Below, one piece after another: positions 42,637 through 51,263 of a stretch of 54,778 bases of DNA. The translations under genes and the position numbers were made by a program. Within the stretch, counting starts at the first letter, position 1, and each line of letters opens with the position of its first letter. The notes beneath the pieces were generated by a model, which did no database searches, had not been told where the DNA came from, and worked only from the letters and a program-made list of their open reading frames with translations. Origin of the DNA: an uncultured Lachnospiraceae bacterium (lineage in GTDB: Bacteria > Bacillota > Clostridia > Lachnospirales > Lachnospiraceae); NCBI GenBank assembly GCA_947175175.1, contig CAMWLV010000006.1, positions 1 through 54,778 on the forward strand, in the 5' to 3' direction.

Positions 42637-43629
42637 ATGAACAGCATTATCAGCTGGGTGGGCGGGAAGAAGGCGCTGCGCGACCTGATCTACCCGCGTA
42701 TGCCAAAAGAGTACGGCCGTTACATAGAAGTATTCGGCGGAGGCGGCTGGGTATTGTTTGGAAAGCCGCCGGATAAATGCATGGAGGTTTACAATGATTT
42801 CAATTCGAATCTTGCAAACCTCTTTTATTGTGTCAAGGAAAGGCCCATGGCGCTTTTAAGGGAGCTGTCGTTTCTGCCATTAAATTCAAGGGATGAGTTC
42901 ATAACCCTGCGGAAATTCCTGACAATGGAGGAATTTAAGAGCGAGCATCTTTCGGAAGAGCTGGAGATCGCCACACATTTCCTGAATGAACCGGAGGCGG
43001 AAGAGATCAGGGAGATCCTGATGGAAAGGGCAGGGACGGGAGATATCAAAAGGGCGGCGGCATTTTACAAGATCATCCGCTACAGCTATGGGAGCGGGTG
43101 CACATCCTATGGATGCCAGCCATTTGATATCCGGAAAACCTTTGCCACCATATGGGAGGCGAACCGGAGACTAAAGGACACAGTCATAGAAAATAAGGAT
43201 TTTGAGGCACTCATCCGTCAGTATGACAGACCGAATGCCTTTTTTTACTGCGATCCCCCGTATTTTGAGACGGAGGGGCACTACGAGGTTGTATTCCGGA
43301 AGGAAGACCATGTAAGGCTGCGGGATACGCTTGCAGGGATAGAAGGGAAGTTCATGGTGTCGTATAACGACTGCGGGTATATCCGTGAGCTGTACCAGGA
43401 TTTCCAGATTGAATCAGTGACAAGGCTCAACAACCTTGCGCAGAGGTATGACAATGGCTGTGAATTCCCGGAGGTGCTGATTGCCAACTATGACATGAAT
43501 GAAAGGCGCGACAGTCTTCCGGTGCAGATGAATTTATTTGAACTGTATGGTGAACAGAAGACTGCTGTGGATTATTTTCAAAACAGTGATAAGAAAGGAG
43601 AAGAGGAAGAACATGGTTCAGTTAGTTGA
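42637..43629 (+). CDS. D12-class DNA adenine N6-methyltransferase
   Basis: ISWVGGKKALRDLIYPRMP; YIEVFGGGGWVLF; FFYCDPPYFETEGHYEV; start at 42637. Confidence 0.9.
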   Translation: MNSIISWVGGKKALRDLIYPRMPKEYGRYIEVFGGGGWVLFGKPPDKCMEVYNDFNSNLANLFYCVKERPMALLRELSFLPLNSRDEFITLRKFLTMEEFKSEHLSEELEIATHFLNEPEAEEIREILMERAGTGDIKRAAAFYKIIRYSYGSGCTSYGCQPFDIRKTFATIWEANRRLKDTVIENKDFEALIRQYDRPNAFFYCDPPYFETEGHYEVVFRKEDHVRLRDTLAGIEGKFMVSYNDCGYIRELYQDFQIESVTRLNNLAQRYDNGCEFPEVLIANYDMNERRDSLPVQMNLFELYGEQKTAVDYFQNSDKKGEEEEHGSVS

Positions 43630-44047
43630 GATGGAAGGAAAAATGAATGGGAAGGGGTGCATTGAAGTTCCTGCGGTTGTTCTGGAACAGGCCGGAATCT
43701 GTGCAGGTGAGACAGTAAAACTCTTTTATATGGCAGACGGGGAAAGCCTGAAAAATGAGTCAAGGGAATTTTTGATTTTTAGGGCAGACGAAGATGCGGA
43801 CAGTGAGGCTGCAAAGGAACAGGAGATTTCGTTCCAGATTCCGCAGGAGCTGCTAAAGGATGCGGGAATACCGATGGACGCAGACCTTGACATTGTGTGT
43901 CAGGACCAGAAGATCATCATCATGCCAGACCAGACGGCTGCGGAGGTAAAGATTCCAAGTGAACTGCTTGCACTCTGCAGTGACCTTGGAATTTCAGAGG
44001 ACAAGGTCAGGATCATTCTGCGCACAACGGAGGAAGAAAATGCCTGA
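43613..44047 (+). CDS. AbrB/MazE-like protein with apparent tandem domains
   Basis: GCIEVPAVVLEQAGICAGETVKLFY; ISFQIPQELLKDAGIPMDADLDIVCQDQKIIIMP; VKIPSELLALCSDLGISED. Confidence 0.55.
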   Translation: MVQLVEMEGKMNGKGCIEVPAVVLEQAGICAGETVKLFYMADGESLKNESREFLIFRADEDADSEAAKEQEISFQIPQELLKDAGIPMDADLDIVCQDQKIIIMPDQTAAEVKIPSELLALCSDLGISEDKVRIILRTTEEENA

Positions 44048-44105
44048 AGAAATCCAGACCAGTGGAATATGGTATGAGACTTTTTGAGATGAGGAGGTAA
44101 AAGGT

Positions 44106-44396
44106 TTGAAGAAACCAGTCTATAAGCTGCTTGATGAAAAAGGGAGGGTGCTGATACCAAAAGAACTCCGCCAGATGGCAGAGATGGAGTATGGGGACAT
44201 CGTAAAGCTGTCCGTAAACGGTGGAAAGATATCGGTATCCAGGGTGGATATCGTTGAGGCAGGCAACCAGGATCCGGAGGCAGTGGAGGCATATATCAAT
44301 GCTGCAGTTAAAATAATGAGCCATGAAAAACAGGTGGAGCTTGCGGCAAGGATCCTGAAATTTGCACAGCAGCGGGAAGGAGAAAAAAGTTGTTGA
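44106..44396 (+). CDS. AbrB/SpoVT-family DNA-binding protein
   Basis: YKLLDEKGRVLIPKELRQMAEMEYGDIVKLSVNGGKISVSRV. Confidence 0.85.
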   Translation: MKKPVYKLLDEKGRVLIPKELRQMAEMEYGDIVKLSVNGGKISVSRVDIVEAGNQDPEAVEAYINAAVKIMSHEKQVELAARILKFAQQREGEKSC

Positions 44397-44644
44397 GGGA
44401 AAGATATAAGGCTTTTGAGATCAGGGATGACGAAGTGAGCCAGAGGATTGTGGAGGGAAACCTGTCCTCCATAGCAGGTTTTATCAGAAGCTGCAGTAAG
44501 GGGAGCATCATTACAATACATACGCTTGACGGGGAGTCTTTCCTGCTCGGGCTTTCAAAGATGTTTTTATACTGTGAGGACAGGGCGTTTCTGGACCGGC
44601 AGCTGATCCCGTACCTGCGCGGCATGGATGGTGAGAGCGCATGA
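44390..44644 (+). CDS. Hypothetical protein
   Basis: MLRERYKAFEIRDDEVSQRIVEGNLSSIAGFIRSCSKGSIITIHTLDGESFLLGL; overlaps neighbours. Confidence 0.55.
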   Translation: MLRERYKAFEIRDDEVSQRIVEGNLSSIAGFIRSCSKGSIITIHTLDGESFLLGLSKMFLYCEDRAFLDRQLIPYLRGMDGESA

Positions 44645-45162
44645 GAAACATATATTTTCAGGACGGAGTCCTTTTTTACTACGGGAATCCGGCGGGATAC
44701 CTGCAGGGCAGGACTGTTGTGCTGGATTCCCTTTTTCATAAGGCAGAGCTGGTCCGTTATATCAGGGAAAAGGAGCTGGCGGAAGTAGAGGTAAGGGAAG
44801 GCGTGTATGACCGCCTTTCGGAGGGAGGTGTTGATTTAAGGCCGGAGTCCCCGGGGACAGAAAGACAGCTCCGGATCTACCAGCTGGGGCAGGACAGCCC
44901 GCTCATGATGCGGTTTGTCAGTCTGGCAGAGAGAAAAAAGAGAGGGTATGAACAGCCGCAGAAGAGTGAATATGTCCTTGTATATGAGGGCGAGACCGAG
45001 AAATTTGACCTGGAAGCCGTCTGGGAAAAATTTGGAAGGAGGGCGCCGTCGGATTCTGCGGGGCATGCCCTGTCCATATCGGATGTGGTGGAGTTTGCGG
45101 ATGGGGATACCAGCCGCTTTTTCTATGTGGAACCGGCAGGATATGAGGAGATCGATTTCTGA
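44641..45162 (+). CDS. YodL-domain protein
   Basis: LRIYQLGQDSPLMMRFVSLAERKKRGYEQPQKSEYVLVYEGETEKFDLEAVWEKFGRRAPSDSAGHALSISDVVEFADGDTSRFFYVEPAGYEEI. Confidence 0.75.
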   Translation: MRNIYFQDGVLFYYGNPAGYLQGRTVVLDSLFHKAELVRYIREKELAEVEVREGVYDRLSEGGVDLRPESPGTERQLRIYQLGQDSPLMMRFVSLAERKKRGYEQPQKSEYVLVYEGETEKFDLEAVWEKFGRRAPSDSAGHALSISDVVEFADGDTSRFFYVEPAGYEEIDF

Positions 45163-45210
45163 AAGATATCAGCTGGAAAAAAGTTCCGGGGGAAGTGAAG
45201 GGGGTGAAAA

Positions 45211-45453
45211 ATGACAAGACAGCGAAAAGAGATCCAGAAGGAGATGGATGCGCTGTACAGGCAGGAACAGGCAGAGTATGAGATGGGAGGTGGTTTTGGT
45301 ACTTATGAAATAGCAGAAGCCTTTGCACCACATTGGCAGGGGCTGTACGAAAAAATGGCGGCAACTTATGGCAAGACCTATGAGGAGTACGAGGCAATGC
45401 AATATGAAACAAAGAATGAGCTTTTTGAGAAAGGCATCATTCCATTCTGCTGA
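45211..45453 (+). CDS. Small hypothetical protein
   Basis: MTRQRKEIQKEMDALYRQEQAEYEMGGGFGTYEIAEAF. Confidence 0.5.
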   Translation: MTRQRKEIQKEMDALYRQEQAEYEMGGGFGTYEIAEAFAPHWQGLYEKMAATYGKTYEEYEAMQYETKNELFEKGIIPFC

Positions 45454-45508
45454 CAGTTTTATAGATTTTCTGTTAAAAAATCTAAATACAGAATACAGGA
45501 GGAAGAAA

Positions 45509-45925
45509 ATGGCAGCAACAAAAAAAGCAGGAAATACCCGGAAGCAGGCGGAAAAAACGGTACAGGAAACAGGCGGCGTAAATGTGCAGCCGCTTCAGTT
45601 TGATGTGCGCATCCAGTCCATCAAGCCGGGTGATTCCATCAAAGGAACGGCGTCTGTGAACATCAATGGAGCATTTGCAGTGAGGGGGATCAAGATCATT
45701 GAGGGAAGCAGCGGCCTGTTTGTTTCCATGCCAAGCTATAAGGCGGGAAATGAGTACAAGGATATCTGTTTCCCCATTACGGCAGAATGCAGGAAACAGC
45801 TGAATAACGCAGTGCTTGGTGCATATGAGCAGGCGCTCGCACAAGGACAGCATACCGTGGCAAAGCATCATGACATGCAGCAGTCTGCGCCGGAAGGCCA
45901 GGCTGTGGAAATGACAGGGATGTAG
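45509..45925 (+). CDS. SpoVG-family protein, element-encoded paralog 1
   Basis: FDVRIQSIKPGDSIKGTASVNINGAFAVRGIKIIEGSSGLFVSMPSYKAGNEYKDICFPITAECRKQLNNAVLGAYEQAL aligns with SpoVG at 4213-4494. Confidence 0.85.
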   Translation: MAATKKAGNTRKQAEKTVQETGGVNVQPLQFDVRIQSIKPGDSIKGTASVNINGAFAVRGIKIIEGSSGLFVSMPSYKAGNEYKDICFPITAECRKQLNNAVLGAYEQALAQGQHTVAKHHDMQQSAPEGQAVEMTGM

Positions 45926-45986
45926 GGCATGCAAGTGCCAGACATTTATGAATATATAACAAACAAAAAAACGGAGGAAAGAAAAA

Positions 45987-46217
45987 ATGAGAAAGATGAT
46001 GAAGAAAGCAACAGGCAACATGAAGGCGGCAGTAAAGAAGGCGGCGTTATTAATGAAGGACACACGCGGTGAGAACTACGTGGATACGGCGGTGAAGATT
46101 TTGATCGCAGTAGTGCTTGGTGCGCTCCTGCTCGCAGGACTCTACACACTGTTTGGTGATGTGGTAATGCCCACCCTTACCCAGAGGATTCAGGAGATGT
46201 TCAACTACGCAGGTTAG
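45987..46217 (+). CDS. DUF6133-like small pilin-like membrane protein
   Basis: KDTRGENYVDTAVKILIAVVLGALLLAGLYTLFGDVV; prepilin-like site then hydrophobic helix. Confidence 0.65.
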   Translation: MRKMMKKATGNMKAAVKKAALLMKDTRGENYVDTAVKILIAVVLGALLLAGLYTLFGDVVMPTLTQRIQEMFNYAG

Positions 46218-46333
46218 TTAAGAAATTCCAAGCTTTGCTCTGGAGAGGCGCAAAAGCGATGATTCTAATTAGTTTTTATTAGTTGTCTGTATCCTTGAAT
46301 TGGTACAGTGAAAAGAAAGAGGAGGATATAACT

Positions 46334-46747
46334 ATGCCAGGAACAACAAATCAGAATACTACACAGGAAAATGCAACAGGAAACAGCATGGGACAGCTGC
46401 AAATGGAAGCAATAATCATGCAGCACAACCCGGAGAGGGGAGTGCTTGCCTGTGCGGACGTAAAGATTGGGGGCTTCATGACCATCCGCAATGTAAGGAT
46501 CAGGGAGGATGACTATGGCCTGACAGTTTCCATGCCCCGCACCAAGATGCCCCAGACTGACCAGTATAAGGATTCTGTCTTTTTTGCAGACAGGAGCATG
46601 AAGGAGCAGTTCGACCAGGTCATACTGGATGCCTACCAGAACAGTGTCCTCTCGCCAGTATTAAATGATGACATGCCGGAAGAAGGCGCTGATCTGGAGG
46701 AGAACATGGATCAGGAAGAAGGCTCCGGCATGAGCATGGGGATGTAG
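46334..46747 (+). CDS. SpoVG-family protein, element-encoded paralog 2 (divergent)
   Basis: ERGVLACADVKIGGFMTIRNVRIREDDYGLTVSMPRTKMPQTDQYKDSVFFADRSMKEQFDQVILDAYQNSVL; start at 46334. Confidence 0.75.
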   Translation: MPGTTNQNTTQENATGNSMGQLQMEAIIMQHNPERGVLACADVKIGGFMTIRNVRIREDDYGLTVSMPRTKMPQTDQYKDSVFFADRSMKEQFDQVILDAYQNSVLSPVLNDDMPEEGADLEENMDQEEGSGMSMGM

Positions 46748-46753
46748 GGGCAG

Positions 46754-47164
46754 ATGGCCAGACTGGGGCTATTTTTCCCTGCCCTGTTTTTGGCGGCTGT
46801 TTCAGATATGAAGTGCCGGAACATTCCAGACTGGATGACATGTCTTGTGGCACTGGTCAGTCTGATCCCGCCGGGACACCCGAGTATTGCAGGGGTGTTG
46901 GTATGCCTGCCATTGTTCATAGCCGGGATCACAGCAGGAGGGATCGGCGGCGGGGACATCAAGCTGACAGCAGCATGCGGCATGGTGCTGGGGGCTGACA
47001 GGGCTTTTTATGGCCTGCTTCTTGCATTAAGCCTGCTGGTTGTCTGGCATGGGATGTGCACTGCGGCAGGGAAAATCAGGAGAAAGGAAACAAAAAACGA
47101 AAAAGGGCAGGCATATCCGCTTGTCCCTTTTCTATGGATTGGGATGTTTTTAAGTGTTATTTGA
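46754..47164 (+). CDS. A24-family prepilin peptidase (TadV/CpaA-like)
   Basis: SDMKCRNIPDW and GGIGGGDIKLTAACGMVLG (GxGD motif). Confidence 0.85.
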   Translation: MARLGLFFPALFLAAVSDMKCRNIPDWMTCLVALVSLIPPGHPSIAGVLVCLPLFIAGITAGGIGGGDIKLTAACGMVLGADRAFYGLLLALSLLVVWHGMCTAAGKIRRKETKNEKGQAYPLVPFLWIGMFLSVI

Positions 47165-47187
47165 ATATTAAATTGGAGGAAACCAGC

Positions 47188-47298
47188 ATGAAGAAAAAAT
47201 TATTTGTAGTTGGCATCACAGCACTAATAACAGGGATTATTGTGGCAGTAAAGAGAAAAAAGAAGTATGCGGAGGCAGTCAGGAGGGAATGTGTATGA
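47188..47298 (+). CDS. 36-aa single-TM peptide
   Basis: MKKKLFVVGITALITGIIVAVKRKKKYAEAVRRECV; RBS TTGGAGGAAA; stop overlaps next start (ATGA). Confidence 0.5.
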   Translation: MKKKLFVVGITALITGIIVAVKRKKKYAEAVRRECV

Positions 47299-48164
47299 AA
47301 TTGTTTAAGAACCGTACTGTACTTGGGATATTCTGTATTGCGGTATCCCTTTTAATCTGTTTTGCAGTCACACCGCTTGTCAATGCAGGACTGTCGAAGA
47401 AAGCGACCATTGTGCGGTTTGTGAAGCCCGTAAAGGAAGGGGAAAAGATCAAAAGAAACATGCTGCAGGAGGTGGAGGTAGGCGGATACAACCTGCCTGA
47501 AAATGTGGTAAGGAGCATCGCAGATGTGGAAGGAAAGTACCTGACAGCGGATGTTTATGCTGGGGACTACATCGTGGCAGAAAAGGTTTCCTTAGAACCG
47601 GCAGCGGAGAACAAATATCTTTACAACTTAACTGGTGAGAAGCAGGCGATGTCCATTACAATCAGTTCTTTTGCAGAAGGACTTTCAGGCAAGTTAAAGA
47701 GTGGCGACATTGTCTCTGTCATTGCACCGGATTATCTTGGGAGCGGTGAGACTGTCATTCCTGATGAGTTAAGGTTTGTTGAGGTCATTGCCGTGACTGC
47801 AAAGTCCGGCTATGATGCCAACACGGAGGAGCAGGCAGGGGACGGAAAGGAGCTGCCTTCCACTGTAACTGTGCTGGTGCGGCCGGAACAGAGCAGACTT
47901 TTGGCCAGACTGGAGGCAGAAGGGGAAATCCATCTGTCACTGGTATACAGGGGTGAGAGTGTGAAAGCCGCAAAGTTTATAGAGGTTCAGGACCAGTTGT
48001 TGGATGAACTGCAGGAGGAGGAAACTGGAACTGAAGATGTAGATACAGAAAAGTCTGGAAGCGAAAACTCCGTGGATACATCTGCTTCGGAAGATTCAGT
48101 ACCAGATCAGGAAAAAGAAAATATGCAGACAGAAGAATCAGAAATGACAGACAGGGAGGAATAG
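47295..48164 (+). CDS. CpaB/RcpC-like SAF-domain pilus assembly protein
   Basis: N-terminal TM; KATIVRFVKPVKEGEKIKRNMLQEVEVGGYNLPENVVRSIADVEGKYLTADVYAGDYIVAEKVS. Confidence 0.8.
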   Translation: MKLFKNRTVLGIFCIAVSLLICFAVTPLVNAGLSKKATIVRFVKPVKEGEKIKRNMLQEVEVGGYNLPENVVRSIADVEGKYLTADVYAGDYIVAEKVSLEPAAENKYLYNLTGEKQAMSITISSFAEGLSGKLKSGDIVSVIAPDYLGSGETVIPDELRFVEVIAVTAKSGYDANTEEQAGDGKELPSTVTVLVRPEQSRLLARLEAEGEIHLSLVYRGESVKAAKFIEVQDQLLDELQEEETGTEDVDTEKSGSENSVDTSASEDSVPDQEKENMQTEESEMTDREE

Positions 48165-48167
48165 CTT

Positions 48168-48974
48168 TTGAATTTTAAGAGAAATTCTCTGTTCCAGAGA
48201 AATATGGAACCGGAAGAAGAAAACATGGGACCGGAGGGAGGTGTGCTGGCTGTCTGGGGCAGCCCTTCCTCCGGGAAGACAGTCGTATCCGTGAAGCTGG
48301 CAGAATACCTTGCGAAAAAGAAGAGAAACGTGCTTCTTATTTTTGCAGATATGACAGCGCCGCCGCTGCCCTGTGTCTGTGCAGCTGCAGACCTTGAAGG
48401 GGAGAGATCCCTTGGCAGCATCCTTGCAGCGGCACATGTGACGGAGAACCTGATCAAGAAAAACTGCATGTTTTACAGGAAAAATGACTATCTTTCGATG
48501 ACAGGTATGCTCAAAGGTGAGAATGTCTTTACTTATCCGCCCTATGAACAGGAGCAGGCGGCAGAGCTGATCGTGCAGGCAAAGGAGGTCGCACCCTATG
48601 TCATCATAGACTGCACCAGCACCATCGCCTCGGATATCCTGTCAGCGGTTGCACTGATGGAGGCGGACACGGTGCTGAGGCTGGTAAACTGTGACCTAAA
48701 ATCCATCAGCTACCTGTCCTCGCAGCTGCCCCTCCTGCGCGACAACAAATGGGATGCAGACCGGCAGCTGAAGGTGGCTTCCAACGTAAAACAGCAGGAA
48801 GCCAGCAGCCACATGGAGCAGGTGCTCGGGAACGTGGCATTCCAGATACCGCACAGCACCGAGGTGGAAAGGCAGTGCCTTGAAGGCGAAATGTTTGGGG
48901 AACTCTGCCTGAAGGAAAGCCGTGCATTCCGTAAGGAGATTGAAAAAATAGGAAAGGAGGTGTTCGGTGTATGA
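48168..48974 (+). CDS. CpaE/TadZ-like P-loop ATPase
   Basis: VLAVWGSPSSGKTVVSVKLAEYLAKKKRNVLLIFADMTAP; YVIIDCTSTIASDILSAVALMEADTVLRLV. Confidence 0.7.
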   Translation: MNFKRNSLFQRNMEPEEENMGPEGGVLAVWGSPSSGKTVVSVKLAEYLAKKKRNVLLIFADMTAPPLPCVCAAADLEGERSLGSILAAAHVTENLIKKNCMFYRKNDYLSMTGMLKGENVFTYPPYEQEQAAELIVQAKEVAPYVIIDCTSTIASDILSAVALMEADTVLRLVNCDLKSISYLSSQLPLLRDNKWDADRQLKVASNVKQQEASSHMEQVLGNVAFQIPHSTEVERQCLEGEMFGELCLKESRAFRKEIEKIGKEVFGV

Positions 48975-50326
48975 GGAACAACCAGGGCATATTTTTCTCC
49001 CCGGAAGAAAAGGGGAGGGCTTTTACAGATGTGTTAAAGGAAGTGCAGGAGTATATCTCCAGCAAATATTCCACACTCATGGTGGAGGATGGGAGCGATG
49101 AGGTGAAGCAGCAGGTCAAGCGGTATATCACCAAATATATCTGCGATTACCGTATCACGGTGAAGGGAAAGACACAGGAACAGCTGATTGATGACCTGTA
49201 TACAGAGATGGCGGAATTTTCTTTCCTGACAAAATATATCTTTGGTACGGGGATCGAGGAGATTGACATCAATTCATGGAAGGACATCGAGGTGCAGTAC
49301 AGTGACGGGAGGTGCGAGAAGCTGGATGAACACTTTGAATCGCCGGACCATGCCATCAACGTGGTAAGGCGCATGCTGCATGTTTCGGGGATGGTGCTTG
49401 ATAACGCATCCCCTGCGGTACTGGGGCATCTGAGCAAGAATATCCGTATTGCGGTGCTAAAGACGCCGCTTGTGGATGAGGATGTGGGGATTGCAGCATC
49501 CATCCGTATCGTGAACCCGCAGAGCATGAAAAAGGAGGACTTTGTAAAGGGAGGGACTGCAACAGCCCAGATGCTTGATTTTCTGGCAGAGTGTCTAAGG
49601 TACGGCATCAGTATCTGTGTGGCAGGCGCAACCAGTTCCGGCAAGACCACACTGGCAGGATGGCTGCTTACAACCATTCCTGATAATAAGCGCATCTTCA
49701 CCATCGAAAACGGAAGCCGCGAGCTTGCGCTGGTAAGGGAGAAGGACGGGAAGGTGGCAAACAGCGTCATCCATACCCTGACAAGGTTCAGCGAGAATGA
49801 AAAGCAGAACATCGACCAGGACATGCTGCTTGACATGGCGCTGCGTTTCAATCCGGAGATTATCTGTGTGGGTGAAATGAGAAGCTCGGAGGCATACACC
49901 GCGCAGGAGTCGGCAAGGACGGGCCACACGGTGCTGACCACCATCCACAGCAACAGCTGCGAATCCACATACAGCAGGATGCGGACACTGTGCAAGCGGA
50001 AATATGACATGGATGATGAGGTGCTGATGGACCTTGTGACGGAGGCGTTCCCGATCATTGTGTTTGCAAAGCAGCTGGAAAATAAGAAGAGAAGGCTGAT
50101 GGAGATCATGGAATGTGAGATCACAAAGGACGGGAAGCGGAAATTCAATCCCCTGTTCCGCTATGAGATCACGGAGAACAGGATGGAGGGGGACCGCTAT
50201 ATCATCAATGGGGAACACAAAAAAGTGTGCGGCATTTCCGAGGGATTAAAGAAGCGGTTCCTTGAAAACGGCATGCCAAAGGATGTACTGCTAAAGATTA
50301 CAAAAGGAGGCGGGGAAACATGCTGA
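48971..50326 (+). CDS. CpaF/TadA-type secretion ATPase
   Basis: CVAGATSSGKTTLAGWLLTTIP; ALRFNPEIICVGEMRSSEAYTAQESARTGHTVLTTIHSNS. Confidence 0.93.
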   Translation: MRNNQGIFFSPEEKGRAFTDVLKEVQEYISSKYSTLMVEDGSDEVKQQVKRYITKYICDYRITVKGKTQEQLIDDLYTEMAEFSFLTKYIFGTGIEEIDINSWKDIEVQYSDGRCEKLDEHFESPDHAINVVRRMLHVSGMVLDNASPAVLGHLSKNIRIAVLKTPLVDEDVGIAASIRIVNPQSMKKEDFVKGGTATAQMLDFLAECLRYGISICVAGATSSGKTTLAGWLLTTIPDNKRIFTIENGSRELALVREKDGKVANSVIHTLTRFSENEKQNIDQDMLLDMALRFNPEIICVGEMRSSEAYTAQESARTGHTVLTTIHSNSCESTYSRMRTLCKRKYDMDDEVLMDLVTEAFPIIVFAKQLENKKRRLMEIMECEITKDGKRKFNPLFRYEITENRMEGDRYIINGEHKKVCGISEGLKKRFLENGMPKDVLLKITKGGGETC

Positions 50327-51249
50327 CACTGCAGGTCATGGCCTGTATGGGGATTATTACAGGCACATTTTTACTGTTCCGGATCAGGCTGGATGATTTT
50401 ACCGGAAATATTTTTAAACGGCTGTTAAACGGCCCCAAGGGAATCCGGGAGGTGATACTGGAGGAGACAAAACAGAAAAAGAAATCGTACCTGCGCAGGG
50501 AGATTGAGGAAGTGCAGGGGATACTTGCGGCTACTGACAGGGAGGACATGTTCCCGGCTGTGTGTACGGTATCGCTGCTTTTATCTACAGCCGGGGCTGC
50601 TTTTGCAGTAGTGCTCGGGAACTTTTTTCTTGTTCCGGTTGCGGCGGCAGGGTTCCTGTTCCTGCCATTCTGGTATATCAGGCTGACCGCTTCCCACTTT
50701 AAAAGGGATGTGTCGGCAGAGCTGGAAACGGCACTGTCCATCATCACCACTGCATATTTAAGGAGCGAGGACATCGTGACCTCGGTGGAGGAAAACCTTG
50801 AATACTTAAACCCGCCGGTAAAGAATGTGTTCCAGGACTTTGTATCGAGGATCAGGCTGATCGATCCGGATCTGGAGGCTGCACTGGAAAACCTGAAGGG
50901 AAAGATAGCAAATGATGCGTTTGAGGAATGGGTGGATGCGCTGAAGGCGTGCCTGTATGACAGGTCCCTAAAGACTACTCTGACACCCATCGTGGCAAAG
51001 CTGTCTGACATGCGCATTGTGAATGCGGAGCTGGAATATCTGGTGTTTGAGCCAAGGAAGGAATTTATCACAATGGTGGTGCTTGTGGTGGGGAACATAC
51101 CGCTTCTTTATTTTCTGAACCAGTCATGGTATGACACACTCATGCACACGATTCCCGGACAGGTCATGTTAAGTATCACGGGCATCGTTATCTTTGTGGC
51201 GACGGCATATGTGGTCAGACTGACAAAGCCGATTGAATACAGGTCTTAG
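50320..51249 (+). CDS. TadB-like inner-membrane protein
   Basis: T2SSF-type: ELETALSIITTAYLRSEDIVTSVEENLEYLNPPVKNVFQDFVSRIRLIDPDLEAALENL; position after CpaF. Confidence 0.75.
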   Translation: MLTLQVMACMGIITGTFLLFRIRLDDFTGNIFKRLLNGPKGIREVILEETKQKKKSYLRREIEEVQGILAATDREDMFPAVCTVSLLLSTAGAAFAVVLGNFFLVPVAAAGFLFLPFWYIRLTASHFKRDVSAELETALSIITTAYLRSEDIVTSVEENLEYLNPPVKNVFQDFVSRIRLIDPDLEAALENLKGKIANDAFEEWVDALKACLYDRSLKTTLTPIVAKLSDMRIVNAELEYLVFEPRKEFITMVVLVVGNIPLLYFLNQSWYDTLMHTIPGQVMLSITGIVIFVATAYVVRLTKPIEYRS

Positions 51250-51263
51250 GGAAGGGGGAAGTT

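Noticed and set aside
42637-43629. Calling the methylase a GATC-specific Dam
   Set aside because: D12-family motifs do not define the recognition site; motif specificity cannot be read from sequence.
49147-50148. 333-aa - strand ORF opposite CpaF
   Set aside because: Serine/leucine-rich antisense shadow of a well-supported CpaF ATPase gene.
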